Positions 26,282-35,474 are shown, numbered from the stretch's first letter. The stretch: 64,000 nucleotides of DNA from Chitinophaga sp. MM2321 (GCF_964033635.1 NZ_OZ035533.1:3100001-3164000), one strand, 5' to 3'. Numbers and translations are program-made. The notes: generated by a model not told the origin, from the letters alone.

Positions 26282-29200
26282 TTAAAAGCCGAGATTCATA
26301 CCAAATGAAACCGTTGTGTATTGTGGTATGGAACCGCTATCAATACCAGGAGTCATAGAATCTCCATGGCTGTTTATTTCAGGATCGTAACCTTCATAAT
26401 GGGTTAACGTCAGCAGATTTGTACCTGTCGCAAAAAACTTAAGACTGCGTGCAAATTTTATTTTCTTGTTTTCAAATGTATAGGAAAGGGTAATATATTT
26501 TAGTCGCACAAAAGAGGCGTCTTCAACGATAAAATCGGCAAACCGGTTACTGAAGGGAGATGCAGAGGTAGTTGCTTGTGGGTATTTATCACTGGAGCCC
26601 TCTCCTGTCCATCTTCCATCGTATGCTTCTTTGCGAACGTTGGCCTGTAACCCACGCGATAGCGCATCGGTGGTATAGCGATTGGCATTAATAACGTCCT
26701 GGCCAATATTGCCCAGTATCAAAAATGATAAAGAGAATTGTTTCCATTCCAGGTTATTGGTAATCCCAAAAATAAAATCCGGGTAAGGATTGCCGATGAT
26801 TTGCCTGTCAGCTGCGGAAATAATTCCATCCGGCACACCATCGGGGCCACTAATGTCCTTAAATTTAAACGTACCTGGTTTATTATTGGAAGGATCCTGT
26901 GCGCTCTTGTCTATATCCTGCTGATTTTGATAAATGCCGAGTATCCGGTATCCGTAAAAGGAGCCAATGGGCGAACCCACCTGGAAAATATTCAATGCCT
27001 GGCCACCTACTGCAAAAAAGGCGGGACCCGTAAAAGATTGTACGCCTTTTCCCAGGCTGATAATTTTATTCCGGTTGAAAGAAATATTCCCGGATACATC
27101 CCATTTCACGCCTTTGGTTAATATTTTAGCGCCCAGATCAAACTCGTACCCTTTGTTCTCCACAGTGCCCTGATTGGTGTTATATTGCGTGAATCCATTG
27201 GATGGAGGTATCGTTAAGCCAATCAACAAACCATCGGTACGTTTTTTATAGTAGTCAAATCCAAAGGTTATCCTGTTATGGAATAATGCCATATCCAGTC
27301 CGAAATTCTGTTGCTTTGTCAGCTCCCAATGCAGTGTGTTGTTGGGCATGTTGGCCAGAATATAGCCAATCTGTATTCCTTCGTTGGCAACACTTCCTGT
27401 AGAATTGAGCCGCGCCTGCGTAGCACCCACAGGCACTGCCTGATTACCCGAAAGTCCATAGCTTCCCCGCAGTTTAAGAGAGGTGATAGCGTTGACATGG
27501 CGCATAAATTTTTCGTTAGAGATATTCCAGCCTAAGGCTACTGAGGGAAAGAATTTCCATTTGTTACCTGCTGCCAGGCGGGTGGAACCATCTTCTCTAC
27601 CAGTAAAGGTCGCCAGGAAGCGATTATCGAAGCTGTAATTGGCCCTTCCGATAACGGAAGCAAGTCCCCATTGTGTTGTTGTAGTATTCGGATTGCTTAT
27701 CGAGGATCCGCTACTTAAGTCATAATACAACATATTGTCGTTGGGAAAATTAAGCACATTAATGTTAAAGGCTTTTCGATCCCATTGTTGCCAGGTATAG
27801 CCTGCAACAGCATTGATGCGATGTTTTTTATTGAGTGTCCGGTTGTAATTCAACGTGTATTCGGTCAGGTAATTAAAAGAGCTGCTTTCTCCCAGGTAGG
27901 CGTAGCCTCCTTCCAGGTTGCCCAGTATTGTGCCTCTGGGCATATAGAAATCACGACGGGAGTTTCTGGTATTCACGCCTCCATTTACTTTTACATCCAG
28001 GCCGGGGGCTATGTTATAATTCAGATACATGTTTGCAAGTAACGTTGTAACGCGGTTCTGGTCATCAGCCAGTTCGATGATCGTTAGCGGATTTCCCACC
28101 TGAGTCTGATCGATCTGATCATCTGCAGTCAGCGGTGAGTCAAATGGTCTTGAAAGCAGGGCGCCATACACCACCGAAGTAGACGGATCGTTGCGATCAG
28201 AAGATTGCATCGCTGCTTTGTTTTTACTGATGGAGCCATTCAGGCTGACGCCAAACTTAAAGCGTTTGCTGATCTCCCGGTCGAGGTTAATGAGGAGGGA
28301 ACCTCTGTCATAGCGGGAATTTTTAACAATACCTTGTTGACCAAGGTAACCTGCGCCGACTGCATATTTGAGTTTGTCGGAGCCGCCCGAAAGACTTAAC
28401 TGGTGGTTTTGACTATAAGCAGACCGATAGATCAAATCCTGCCAATTGGTATTCACGCTTCCCAGGCGGGCCATTGCATCCGCTTTATAAGCAGAATCCT
28501 GTCCGCTATTTAAATAGGCTTCATTGGAATAATCTAAATAATCATTGGTGTTCAGTACATCAATTTTCCTGGGCAGGGAGCTGATATCGAACCGGGTATT
28601 ATAGGAAAGCCGGTCGCGACCTGTTTTACCATGTTTTGTGGTGATGAGTACAACGCCATTGGAAGCGCGCGACCCATAAATTGCTGCCGCAGATGCATCC
28701 TTTAAGATTTCAACGGATTCAATGTCGGCAGGATCGATATTTGCCAGCGCATTATCAGCAGGCAATTTATCCAGGTATCCGGATTGGCTGCCGCCAGACA
28801 CTTTCACTGCGTCATTGTCTGCATCAATCGGGTAACCATCAATCACGATGAGCGGTTGATTGGAGCCGCTGATAGAAGTTGCTCCCCGGATAGAAAAGGA
28901 GATACCACCACCGGGAGCGCCTGTATTAGAAGTGATCTGCACTCCTGATGCGCGCCCCTGAAGCAATTGTTCAACTGAGGTTGCCGGTTTATCTGTTGCA
29001 TCATCTAACGTTACCTTGGAAACTGAACCGGTAAGATCGCTCTTGCGCACAGTGCCATACCCCACTGCGATCACTTCATTCAGCCCAACAGTTTCAGGCT
29101 TCATTTTCAGATTGATTTTTGTTTTTCCATCAACAGCCAGTTTCTGGGTTTTCATTCCAATAAATGAAAAAACCAACACAGTACCTTTTGAAGCATCCGC

Positions 29201-29728
29201 CACCAAAATAGAAAAGTTACCATCCCGGTCTGTATAAACACCCTTTGACATGCCCTCCTGTACAATATTGACACCGGAAAGCGGCTCGCCGTTTTCATCG
29301 AACACAGTTCCTATTACGGTAAATGGCGGGGTGATCGCAGCTGTATTATCATCTTTAGTATGCATTATCCGCCCTTTCACTACAATACTTTTATCGGATA
29401 TCGTATAGGTTAGCGGTTGATCATTAAAAACCATATTGAGCACGCTGGTTAATCCAGCGTTTGTGACCTTCAGGTCTATGGGCTTCATTTTGCTGAGTTC
29501 TTCCCTGGCATAAATGAATCCGAACCCTGTTTGTTTTTCAATTTGACGGAAGACTTCCTCTGCGGATGCATGGTGCAGGGACAGGGTAATGCTCTGACTG
29601 TAGCCGCGTGCATGCGACTGCAACATACCGACAAATAAAAAAAATAGAAAGAATCTCATATTTAAAAAAATCTTAAGAAGTAAGGCTTTTCGTTTTTGAG
29701 AAAATCCAGCAAAATAAAATTTTTGCAT
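26282..29728 (-). CDS. SusC-type TonB-dependent transporter with STN domain (PUL A)
   Basis: The 1148-residue protein has a long leader (to about residue 45), an STN signalling domain (about 50-115, SAEEVFRQIEKQTGFGFIY), a carboxypeptidase-regulatory-like domain (about 135-205), a plug (QLLQGRASGVQITSNTG, SIRGATSISG, DASAAAIYGSRASNGVVLIT) and a barrel ending in a C-terminal Phe (GMNLGF). It imports oligosaccharides with TonB energy. The STN domain contacts FecR in the periplasm, so substrate binding should release the sigma factor encoded upstream. AAAGG directly before TATG supports the start. A candidate antisense RNA begins at this start codon. Confidence 0.96.
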   Translation of the reverse strand: MQKFYFAGFSQKRKALLLKIFLNMRFFLFFLFVGMLQSHARGYSQSITLSLHHASAEEVFRQIEKQTGFGFIYAREELSKMKPIDLKVTNAGLTSVLNMVFNDQPLTYTISDKSIVVKGRIMHTKDDNTAAITPPFTVIGTVFDENGEPLSGVNIVQEGMSKGVYTDRDGNFSILVADASKGTVLVFSFIGMKTQKLAVDGKTKINLKMKPETVGLNEVIAVGYGTVRKSDLTGSVSKVTLDDATDKPATSVEQLLQGRASGVQITSNTGAPGGGISFSIRGATSISGSNQPLIVIDGYPIDADNDAVKVSGGSQSGYLDKLPADNALANIDPADIESVEILKDASAAAIYGSRASNGVVLITTKHGKTGRDRLSYNTRFDISSLPRKIDVLNTNDYLDYSNEAYLNSGQDSAYKADAMARLGSVNTNWQDLIYRSAYSQNHQLSLSGGSDKLKYAVGAGYLGQQGIVKNSRYDRGSLLINLDREISKRFKFGVSLNGSISKNKAAMQSSDRNDPSTSVVYGALLSRPFDSPLTADDQIDQTQVGNPLTIIELADDQNRVTTLLANMYLNYNIAPGLDVKVNGGVNTRNSRRDFYMPRGTILGNLEGGYAYLGESSSFNYLTEYTLNYNRTLNKKHRINAVAGYTWQQWDRKAFNINVLNFPNDNMLYYDLSSGSSISNPNTTTTQWGLASVIGRANYSFDNRFLATFTGREDGSTRLAAGNKWKFFPSVALGWNISNEKFMRHVNAITSLKLRGSYGLSGNQAVPVGATQARLNSTGSVANEGIQIGYILANMPNNTLHWELTKQQNFGLDMALFHNRITFGFDYYKKRTDGLLIGLTIPPSNGFTQYNTNQGTVENKGYEFDLGAKILTKGVKWDVSGNISFNRNKIISLGKGVQSFTGPAFFAVGGQALNIFQVGSPIGSFYGYRILGIYQNQQDIDKSAQDPSNNKPGTFKFKDISGPDGVPDGIISAADRQIIGNPYPDFIFGITNNLEWKQFSLSFLILGNIGQDVINANRYTTDALSRGLQANVRKEAYDGRWTGEGSSDKYPQATTSASPFSNRFADFIVEDASFVRLKYITLSYTFENKKIKFARSLKFFATGTNLLTLTHYEGYDPEINSHGDSMTPGIDSGSIPQYTTVSFGMNLGF
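29695..29725 (+). promoter_or_regulatory. Candidate promoter of antisense RNA at SusC of PUL A
   Basis: On the plus strand TTTG (29695-29698) is followed after 19 bp by AATTTTTG (29718-29725), one mismatch from TAnnTTTG. The 19-bp spacing is that of the Bacteroidota housekeeping promoter. The expected transcript start, about 29732, lies opposite the SusC ribosome-binding site. Confidence 0.45.
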
Positions 29729-29731
29729 ACC

Positions 29732-29833
29732 TTTAATTGTTTTAGTTAATTAATAATCAGAGCGTGACACGCTTGTACAAAAGGTTAATTAAACGTCCGC
29801 CGCACCGTCTGATACACGGTGCGGCTTTGTTTT
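29732..29833 (+). ncRNA. Candidate antisense RNA to the SusC leader (PUL A)
   Basis: A promoter-like pair upstream and a strong plus-strand terminator at 29799-29833 define an RNA of about 100 nt. It lies in the gap between FecR and SusC, complementary to the leader of SusC mRNA. In Bacteroides, RNAs in this position and orientation (DonS and relatives) repress their PUL. No conserved protein frame is present. Existence is inferred from the sequence, not shown. Confidence 0.4.
29799..29833 (+). terminator. Plus-strand terminator between FecR and SusC (PUL A)
   Basis: A perfect 10-bp stem GCCGCACCGT/ACGGTGCGGC with a 7-nt loop is followed by TTTGTTTT on the plus strand. Both flanking genes are on the minus strand, where no T-run follows, so it cannot be their terminator. 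Confidence 0.75.
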
Positions 29834-29848
29834 AAAAACCCATTAAAA

Positions 29849-31066
29849 CTATTTGCTTACGATAACTACATTACCGTCGATTTTGAAATGGACCAGGTTT
29901 GTTAGTTCAAGTTTTTCTAAAAACTGAGATAAGTTTACATCCCGGGATATTTTGGCTACAAATTTATATGGTACGTTGTCTTTATACTGAACCTCAACGT
30001 TATAATATCTTTCCACCTGGTGCATGATCGTTTTTATATCAGTACCGCTAAAATAAAACTGGTCATTTTTCCAGGCCATCACTTCAGCTAAATCCACCGA
30101 TTGGATCAACTGAATATCCTTCTCTGATAAGCTGGCCTGCTGTCCTGGCTTTAGCTCTTCATTTCTGGCGCCCTGTGATACGGCTACCCGTCCTTCCAGT
30201 AAGGTTACTTTTACATTTTGTTCATCGCTGTAAGTATTTACGTTGAAATGGGTACCTAATACTTTTACCATCATATCGCCATGAGCAACATAAAATGGCA
30301 TGGCAGGATTTTTCGCCACCTCAAAATAAGCCTCACCGGTAATGGTAACCTTTCTTTTATCGCCCATAAAACCAGTAGGATAGGTTATAGAAGAGGCCGC
30401 GTTTAGCCAGACAATGCTTCTATCAGAAAGCACCAGCCGAATGGGTTTGCTGCCTTTAGGCAATGACAATGTATTATATGTTATGGTATTGGCAGCAGCA
30501 CCTGTATACACAATTTCGCCGTTATCCTTTTTAATCACATGGACCTGATCCTGGACGGCTAATGTACCGCTGCCTGCACTATCTAAATAAATGGTTGATC
30601 CATTTGCCAATGTTAATACGGCTTTGTTACCCCCTGGTGGCGCAATATCAGGTTTCAGGTTAACTGGCTTTTGATTTGCAACAGGATGGGTACCGGTTGG
30701 ATTATCCGACCATAAAAAATAAATACCGAAGACAATTGCAGCGATTACTGCAGCTGCTGCCATAAAGTGTTTGGCTTTATGCCGTACATAAAGCAGCCTG
30801 GGATTTGGTGCAGGAATATCCCGAAAAGATCCTGCTATCAGCTCTTTATGCTGAATTTCCTGCTGAATGGATGCCCATATCATTTCTATATCCGGATTGT
30901 CCTGATGGCTATTTAAATCAAGGGCGCATATAAAGTCCCAATGCTCCCGCATCCATTCTTTTACTATTAAATCATTCTCAGGGTTTAATAACCACCGGAT
31001 AACAGATTTTCTTTCTGCATCGGAACATTGATTCGTAAAAAATCTTTCTAAGCTGGATTTATCCAT
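29849..31066 (-). CDS. FecR-family anti-sigma factor (PUL A)
   Basis: The 405-residue protein has a cytoplasmic N-terminal sigma-binding part (1-95), one membrane helix (about 100-120, FMAAAAVIAAIVFGIYFLW), the FecR domain (about 185-285, LPKGSKPIRLVLSDRSIVWL) and a C-terminal DUF4974 domain (FYFSGTDIKTIMHQVERYY) that resembles STN. It holds the FecI-type sigma factor inactive until SusC signals. The ATG at 31066 is preferred over the upstream TTG at 31075. It follows the sigma gene by 53 bp. Confidence 0.94.
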   Translation of the reverse strand: MDKSSLERFFTNQCSDAERKSVIRWLLNPENDLIVKEWMREHWDFICALDLNSHQDNPDIEMIWASIQQEIQHKELIAGSFRDIPAPNPRLLYVRHKAKHFMAAAAVIAAIVFGIYFLWSDNPTGTHPVANQKPVNLKPDIAPPGGNKAVLTLANGSTIYLDSAGSGTLAVQDQVHVIKKDNGEIVYTGAAANTITYNTLSLPKGSKPIRLVLSDRSIVWLNAASSITYPTGFMGDKRKVTITGEAYFEVAKNPAMPFYVAHGDMMVKVLGTHFNVNTYSDEQNVKVTLLEGRVAVSQGARNEELKPGQQASLSEKDIQLIQSVDLAEVMAWKNDQFYFSGTDIKTIMHQVERYYNVEVQYKDNVPYKFVAKISRDVNLSQFLEKLELTNLVHFKIDGNVVIVSK

Positions 31067-31119
31067 GATAAACAATCTTACTCCTTTCTATTACGGGAGA
31101 ATTAAGGTTACCCCCTATT

Positions 31120-31713
31120 CTAAAAGAAAAAAAATAAGAAAATAGCGATTGTTATATCCAGCTCTGAATTTAAAAGGGATTCTTTTAAAGATGAAAGCGC
31201 AGCGGTCATTTGGTTCTCCACCGTTTTTATGGAAATCCCTAATTTCTCCGCAATCTGCTTATTTGTCAACCCATTATGGCGACTTAAGAGAAAGATTTCT
31301 TTTCTTTTTGGAGGAAGGGTTTGTAAAGATTTGTTGTAAAGCGATTCCAGCTGATGTAGGTGTAATAAATCGTCTGAGCATACAGAAGAGGCAATCTGAG
31401 GATCTATCATATCCCTCGTATTGAAATAGGGTTTTGCTGCATTTTGTCTGAACCGGTCAATTATTGCCCGGTAAGCGATCGTGAAAACAAAACCCTCAAA
31501 AGACTTTTCTGTATTAATAACGTTTCTTTTTTCCCAGATCTTTATGAACACATTTTGCGTGATGTCGTCGGCTTCGCTTTTTTCCTTGACATAGTGGCGG
31601 ACAAAATGATAGACCTTCTTTATATATAGATCATAGATTTTCCTGAAGGATTGGGCATCTCCTTTTATCAGCTCAGCAATCAAATCTTTTTCATGAATCA
31701 TAGACGTGGGCAT
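31120..31713 (-). CDS. ECF RNA polymerase sigma factor, FecI-type (PUL A)
   Basis: The 197-residue protein has region 2 (SFRKIYDLYIKKVYHFVRHY, DDITQNVFIKIWEKRNVI) and region 4 (LQTLPPKRKEIFLLSRHNGLTNKQIAEKLGIS, a helix-turn-helix), joined by a short linker. It directs RNA polymerase to its PUL promoter once FecR releases it. The C-terminus is unusually hydrophobic (ITIAIFLFFFF). It heads the co-directional run sigma-FecR-SusC-SusD-enzymes. Confidence 0.94.
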   Translation of the reverse strand: MPTSMIHEKDLIAELIKGDAQSFRKIYDLYIKKVYHFVRHYVKEKSEADDITQNVFIKIWEKRNVINTEKSFEGFVFTIAYRAIIDRFRQNAAKPYFNTRDMIDPQIASSVCSDDLLHLHQLESLYNKSLQTLPPKRKEIFLLSRHNGLTNKQIAEKLGISIKTVENQMTAALSSLKESLLNSELDITIAIFLFFFF

Positions 31714-32091
31714 TTTTGACGCCTGTAAAAAGCAACCGGAAAATTTTGCATAACAAAATAAGAAAAAACTGAAAACATAACGTTTTACGGGTGTAACGCG
31801 GATTGCATTTTTTTAAGTGATATTGGTTATTTAGTAATTTAAAGATGTACGGATGTTAAAGTTAAAAGAAGCGATAATGTCAGCATTCTCTGAAAAGGCA
31901 TAGGCTTTCCTATTTATAATAAAAGACGCATTGCCCTTTTTTTCAGGAATGAAAAAGATTTTGGTAAAACTGCTTTATAAAACTACTTAAAGCCATAAGG
32001 TACATTATTTTATCCAAAAATACTATAGGGGCAAAAGTGGTATATTCTCCCCTTTCCCATCTTCAAACGGATATAATGCGCCTTTAATTGA
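31714..32091. other. Intergenic region with possible Fic-motif vestige
   Basis: The 378-bp gap between the sigma gene and the cupin gene, both minus strand, contains the PUL A sigma promoter region. I could not assign a clear -7 box. At 32036-32091 the minus strand encodes a short stretch resembling the Fic catalytic motif (described separately). Otherwise nothing is recognisable. Confidence 0.4.
32036..32091 (-). pseudogene. Possible remnant of a Fic catalytic motif
   Basis: Following the cupin stop in the same frame the minus strand reads ALYPFEDGKGENIPLLPL before a stop. YPFEDGKGE resembles HPFEDGNGR of Fic proteins, and 16 bases (32057-32072) are identical to the matching part of the Fic gene at 9108-9123. 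The match is very short and could be chance. Confidence 0.2.
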
Positions 32092-32652
32092 CTACTCAAC
32101 CGCTAACGGAGGCCCTACTATTTTCATTTCATTTGCTTCAAAAAGTGCCGCCATTTCTTCTTTTGATGGATCAGTGGTTCTCGCTGCGAGTGCCACAAAG
32201 AAATCTTCCAATTTGCCGGCCGGTTGCAGGGTAACCGTCATTTTCCCGCTTGCGCTAACCTGGGTCCATGCATGGGGAATATTTCTGGGAAGAAAGATGC
32301 TATCGCCTTTCTTTAACTCGTATTTTTCTTCTCCAACCTGGAAGTAATACTCCCCTTCCAGTACAAAAAATATTTCATCCTGCGCATAATGCAAATGAAG
32401 TGGGGTGCCTTTTTTCTGAGAAAGACTGGTCTGCTCAAAGATGGCGAGATCACCATTGGTATCCTTTCCGGAAACCTTTACATCCAGGATATTTGCATTA
32501 ACCCCTTTGAGTTGAATATGGCCGTGGTACCGCCCTTCACCGGCGTTGATCTTAAACCCTTTGCTTGTACCAGTAAATAATTTTTGAACCCGTGCAAATG
32601 AAACCAATGGAAAAACAGCGAGCATGGAAAACAGGAAGTTATTTCGTTTCAT
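32092..32652 (-). CDS. Cupin-domain protein, probably exported
   Basis: The 186-residue protein has a signal-like N-terminus (MKRNNFLFSMLAVFPLVSFA) and a single cupin_2 barrel: GTPLHLHYAQDEIFFVLEGEYYFQVG (motif 1, with His, His, Glu as likely metal ligands) and SIFLPRNIPHAWTQV (motif 2, with the last His). It may be a small dioxygenase, an isomerase or a binding protein; the sequence does not tell. It is divergent from the GrpB gene. Confidence 0.82.
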   Translation of the reverse strand: MKRNNFLFSMLAVFPLVSFARVQKLFTGTSKGFKINAGEGRYHGHIQLKGVNANILDVKVSGKDTNGDLAIFEQTSLSQKKGTPLHLHYAQDEIFFVLEGEYYFQVGEEKYELKKGDSIFLPRNIPHAWTQVSASGKMTVTLQPAGKLEDFFVALAARTTDPSKEEMAALFEANEMKIVGPPLAVE

Positions 32653-32771
32653 CTCTGTAATTATTATGGGGTAAAGAGAAAGAAAAATACGGTTGCTTAC
32701 TTGTAAGTGGTGCCCATCCCGACTAAAAAAGACATTTGAACCGGATAGATTTTATTATAATGCCCAAAGAT

Positions 32772-32779
32772 TTAATTTT
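32772..32779 (+). promoter_or_regulatory. -7 promoter box (TAATTTTG) of the GrpB gene
   Basis: TAATTTTG matches TAnnTTTG exactly and lies 24 bp before the chosen ATG at 32804. It argues against the longer open frame that begins at 32693. Confidence 0.5.
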
Positions 32780-32803
32780 GCCCGACAAGTAGTCAATAAA
32801 GCT

Positions 32804-33388
32804 ATGGAAAATAATAGAATAATCGTTGTGCCTTATTCGGATCACTGGGCCACTGTTTTCAACCAGTTGAAAGCTGTATTTTCGGATCGGTTAAAAGACC
32901 TTTTCATAAGTATTGAGCATGTTGGAAGTACCGCTGTTCCTGGCCTTTCAGCCAAACCTATTATTGATACAGACATTATTATCAAAGATAAAAGCAGGTT
33001 TGAAGAGATTGTTGAGATCCTGGACAAACTGGGCTATACCCACCAGGGCGATATGGGTATCCCCGGAAGGGCTGCTTTCAAGAGGCGTTCGGAGCTGACT
33101 CCGGAGGATGGTTCCGGCAGGACCTGGCCGCAACATCATTTGTATGTATGTCTGCAGGATAGCGTCAGCTTGAAAAACCATTTATCTTTCCGTGATTTCC
33201 TGCGTGCTAATCCCCGAAAGGCAAAGGAATATGGTGCCCTTAAACTACAGCTGGCAAAGGAATATCCATTGGATATAGATAGCTATATTGAAGGTAAAAC
33301 AAAGTTCATTACCGCTATGCTGGAAAGTACAGGTTTCAGCCAGGAAGCACTTAGTGATATTACTGCTCAGAATAAGGCGCCTAAATAA
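32804..33388 (+). CDS. GrpB-family nucleotidyltransferase-like protein
   Basis: The 194-residue protein is a typical GrpB/UPF0157 member: IIVVPYSDHWATVFNQLKAVF, then SIEHVGSTAVPGLSAKPIIDTDIII, which contains the Gly-Ser and Asp-x-Asp of a nucleotidyltransferase fold, then HHLYVCLQDSVSLKNHLSFRDFLRANP. Some relatives act as small-molecule or antibiotic-modifying enzymes, but most have no known role. The open frame extends 111 bases upstream, but family length and the promoter box support the ATG at 32804. It ends tail to tail with the GNAT gene, 3 bp apart. Confidence 0.88.
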   Translation: MENNRIIVVPYSDHWATVFNQLKAVFSDRLKDLFISIEHVGSTAVPGLSAKPIIDTDIIIKDKSRFEEIVEILDKLGYTHQGDMGIPGRAAFKRRSELTPEDGSGRTWPQHHLYVCLQDSVSLKNHLSFRDFLRANPRKAKEYGALKLQLAKEYPLDIDSYIEGKTKFITAMLESTGFSQEALSDITAQNKAPK

Positions 33389-33391
33389 AAG

Positions 33392-34102
33392 TCAGCTATT
33401 TTTCTTCACTTTCGTGAAACTGATAGATCTGCGATAAGTGAATCCCATGTGCTCATAAAGGCGGATAGCCCGCTCATTCAACAAGGATACATGCAGGAAG
33501 GAAGCAATACCAGCGGCGACATGGCGGCGGCAAAGCTGTGTGATGAGCCGTTGTGCATAACCCTTACCCGTATACGCAGGATCGGTACAAATGGCGCTCA
33601 GTTCGCAGAACCCTGTCATCCGCATCCGCTCACCGGCCATGGCCACCAGTTTGCCTTGCTGCCGGATACCGTAATAGGTCCCCAGCAATCGGGTGTCCGG
33701 ATTATAATAGCCGGGTTGCACACTGTTTATCAGTTCATACATGGCGGTAGCATCGGCATCACCCAGCAGGGAGATGGTAACGTCATCTTCTTCCGGTAAT
33801 GGAAGCGACCAGCCGGGTGTCAGCAACATCTGTGCGCATGGCAGCTCACTTTCCACTTTCCAGTCCTTTGGCAATACAGGCAGCTCACCGATGATATAAA
33901 ACGATTCTCCTGCGCTGATCCACGGATTAATGTCTTCCATGCTGTCTTCACCGGCATCACGACAGGCGACAAAGGGAACGATACTATTGCGGTATCTTTT
34001 CACCCGGTCAGTTCCTTCTGCAAAATGCTTATGCTCACTGATCAATGATCCCCAGGCGGGGTTATCTAATATGGTCTCTTTCATTTGTTCAAATTTATGC
34101 AT
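33392..34102 (-). CDS. GNAT-family N-acetyltransferase
   Basis: The 236-residue protein has a divergent N-terminal half and a C-terminal GNAT acetyl-CoA fold: LVAMAGERMRMTGFCELSAICTDP, then the pantetheine-binding turn YTGKGYAQRLITQLC, and SLLNERAIRLYEHMGFTYRR. The overall form resembles FR47-like acetyltransferases. The substrate is unknown. The first in-frame codon at 34108 is TTG; the ATG at 34102 is preferred. Confidence 0.85.
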   Translation of the reverse strand: MHKFEQMKETILDNPAWGSLISEHKHFAEGTDRVKRYRNSIVPFVACRDAGEDSMEDINPWISAGESFYIIGELPVLPKDWKVESELPCAQMLLTPGWSLPLPEEDDVTISLLGDADATAMYELINSVQPGYYNPDTRLLGTYYGIRQQGKLVAMAGERMRMTGFCELSAICTDPAYTGKGYAQRLITQLCRRHVAAGIASFLHVSLLNERAIRLYEHMGFTYRRSISFTKVKKNS

Positions 34103-34280
34103 TTTCAATAATTCGCAGCAACTCCTGGAATCAGAAAGTATTAAACAGATAAAAGGGCTGGTATTTTGCCGGGAAAATTCCGCACATGATAGTCGAAAAC
34201 AGCCTGATCATCTATTAGTCGTGATCAACCGGCAATAGATATAAATGTTATCCGTTTCTTTATGGTTAAAGTATTCAACT

Positions 34281-34877
34281 ATGAAAAAACGTTTACTATC
34301 AGCGGTGGCCATGGTGCTTTTTATTATTTCGGCTGCCAGGGCGCAGGAGCTTCATTATGGTATAAAAGCGGACCTGAACCTGTTTAAAATTGATGGGGAA
34401 GGCATACAATCAAACTACAACCCGGGTGTGCGGCTGGGCGTTTTTGCCACGTACGATTTTACAAAGGCGTGGGGACTACAACCAGAACTCCTGTTCACAC
34501 AGGCGAATGATAAAAAATCAGATGTGTTCAATGCCCGGTATGTCAACACCAGTAACCACGATGCAAACAGCAAGATTAAACTGAGTTATATCACGATCCC
34601 ACTGTTGATACGTTATAATATCAACAAGCTGATTACCGTGAATGCGGGCCCGCAATACAGCTTCCTTTTCTTCTCCAATGAAAACCTGTTGATCAATAAC
34701 CGGGATGCTTTCAAAAGAAATGATTTCGGATTGGTAGGTGGTCTAACGGTCTCTCTTCATGCAGTACATTTCTATGGCAGGTATGTGGTGGGAATCACGG
34801 ATCTGAATAATATTGATGATCGTTATAAATGGAAAACGCAACAGGCGCAGATTGGGGTAGGTATTAATATTAAATAA
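34281..34877 (+). CDS. Outer-membrane beta-barrel (porin-family) protein
   Basis: The 198-residue protein has a signal peptide (to about residue 21, SAARA|QELHYG) and alternating strands typical of an eight-stranded OmpA/OmpX-like barrel (PF13568-type): YGIKADLNLFKI, GVRLGVFATYDF, ITIPLLIRYNINKLITVNAGPQ, ending in AQIGVGINIK. Its role in the outer membrane is unknown. The ATG at 34281 is chosen as it starts the signal peptide. A hairpin terminator follows. Confidence 0.8.
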   Translation: MKKRLLSAVAMVLFIISAARAQELHYGIKADLNLFKIDGEGIQSNYNPGVRLGVFATYDFTKAWGLQPELLFTQANDKKSDVFNARYVNTSNHDANSKIKLSYITIPLLIRYNINKLITVNAGPQYSFLFFSNENLLINNRDAFKRNDFGLVGGLTVSLHAVHFYGRYVVGITDLNNIDDRYKWKTQQAQIGVGINIK

Positions 34878-34885
34878 TGACAGAT

Positions 34886-34916
34886 CAGCTGCTTCTTTTT
34901 TAAAAAGAAGTAGCTG
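34886..34916. terminator. Terminator hairpin between barrel gene and sigma factor gene
   Basis: CAGCTGCTTCTTTTT pairs with AAAAGAAGTAGCTG around a small loop. It sits between two convergent genes and could serve both, although the T-runs are inside the stem. Confidence 0.6.
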
Positions 34917-35474
34917 CTATTCTTCTTTCAACTGTTTTCGGAGCACATGCAGGGCTTTTACGATATGTTTTTCCACTGTGCTGACGGAGATGCTCATTTT
35001 TGTAGCAATCATCTGGTGTGAGAGGTATTGCATCCTGCTCAGGATAAATGCCTCTTTACATTTTTCCGGCAGGCTGTTAATGATGTACTGTATCTTTTCT
35101 TCCAGCTTTTTACCATCAATTTGCTGATCAGCTGTATCGCTGGTATGTGTTTGCACCTGTTCCTTGAGGGCAGCATATTGTTTCTGTTGCACCATACGCT
35201 GGCGGAAACGATCTATCATGCCATGTTTCAGGAGTGTTTGCAGGTAAGCAAACAGGTAATTGTTATTTTCAATGAGTGCACGCTTTGTGTACAACCGCAC
35301 AAATACATCCTGCACTATTTCCAGCGCGTCTTCCCTGTTCTCCATCCGCTTATAGGAGATATTAAGCAAGCGGATAAAATAACGGTCATAAATAGCCTCA
35401 AATGCTGCTATATCACCTTCCTTCAATAATTGGAAGAGGTCACTGTCGGTCGCGCTTGTATATAAAGGCTTCAT
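34917..35474 (-). CDS. ECF RNA polymerase sigma factor, FecI-type (PUL B)
   Basis: The 185-residue protein shows sigma region 2 (AAFEAIYDRYFIRLLNISYKR, DALEIVQDVFVRLYTKRALI) and region 4 (INSLPEKCKEAFILSRMQYLSHQMIATKMSIS). Unlike the sigma genes of PULs A and C it is transcribed away from its likely FecR partner, which starts 103 bp away on the other strand. The track to a TTG at 35486 is possible, but the ATG at 35474 is preferred. It should control PUL B promoters. Confidence 0.93.
   Translation of the reverse strand: MKPLYTSATDSDLFQLLKEGDIAAFEAIYDRYFIRLLNISYKRMENREDALEIVQDVFVRLYTKRALIENNNYLFAYLQTLLKHGMIDRFRQRMVQQKQYAALKEQVQTHTSDTADQQIDGKKLEEKIQYIINSLPEKCKEAFILSRMQYLSHQMIATKMSISVSTVEKHIVKALHVLRKQLKEE

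Noticed and set aside
29762..29772. Small palindrome GCGTGACACGC upstream of SusC in PUL A
   Set aside because: Too short and isolated to call an operator; it may be part of the antisense RNA fold.
32693..32803. N-terminal extension of GrpB
   Set aside because: A promoter -7 box lies inside it and the family starts at the later ATG.
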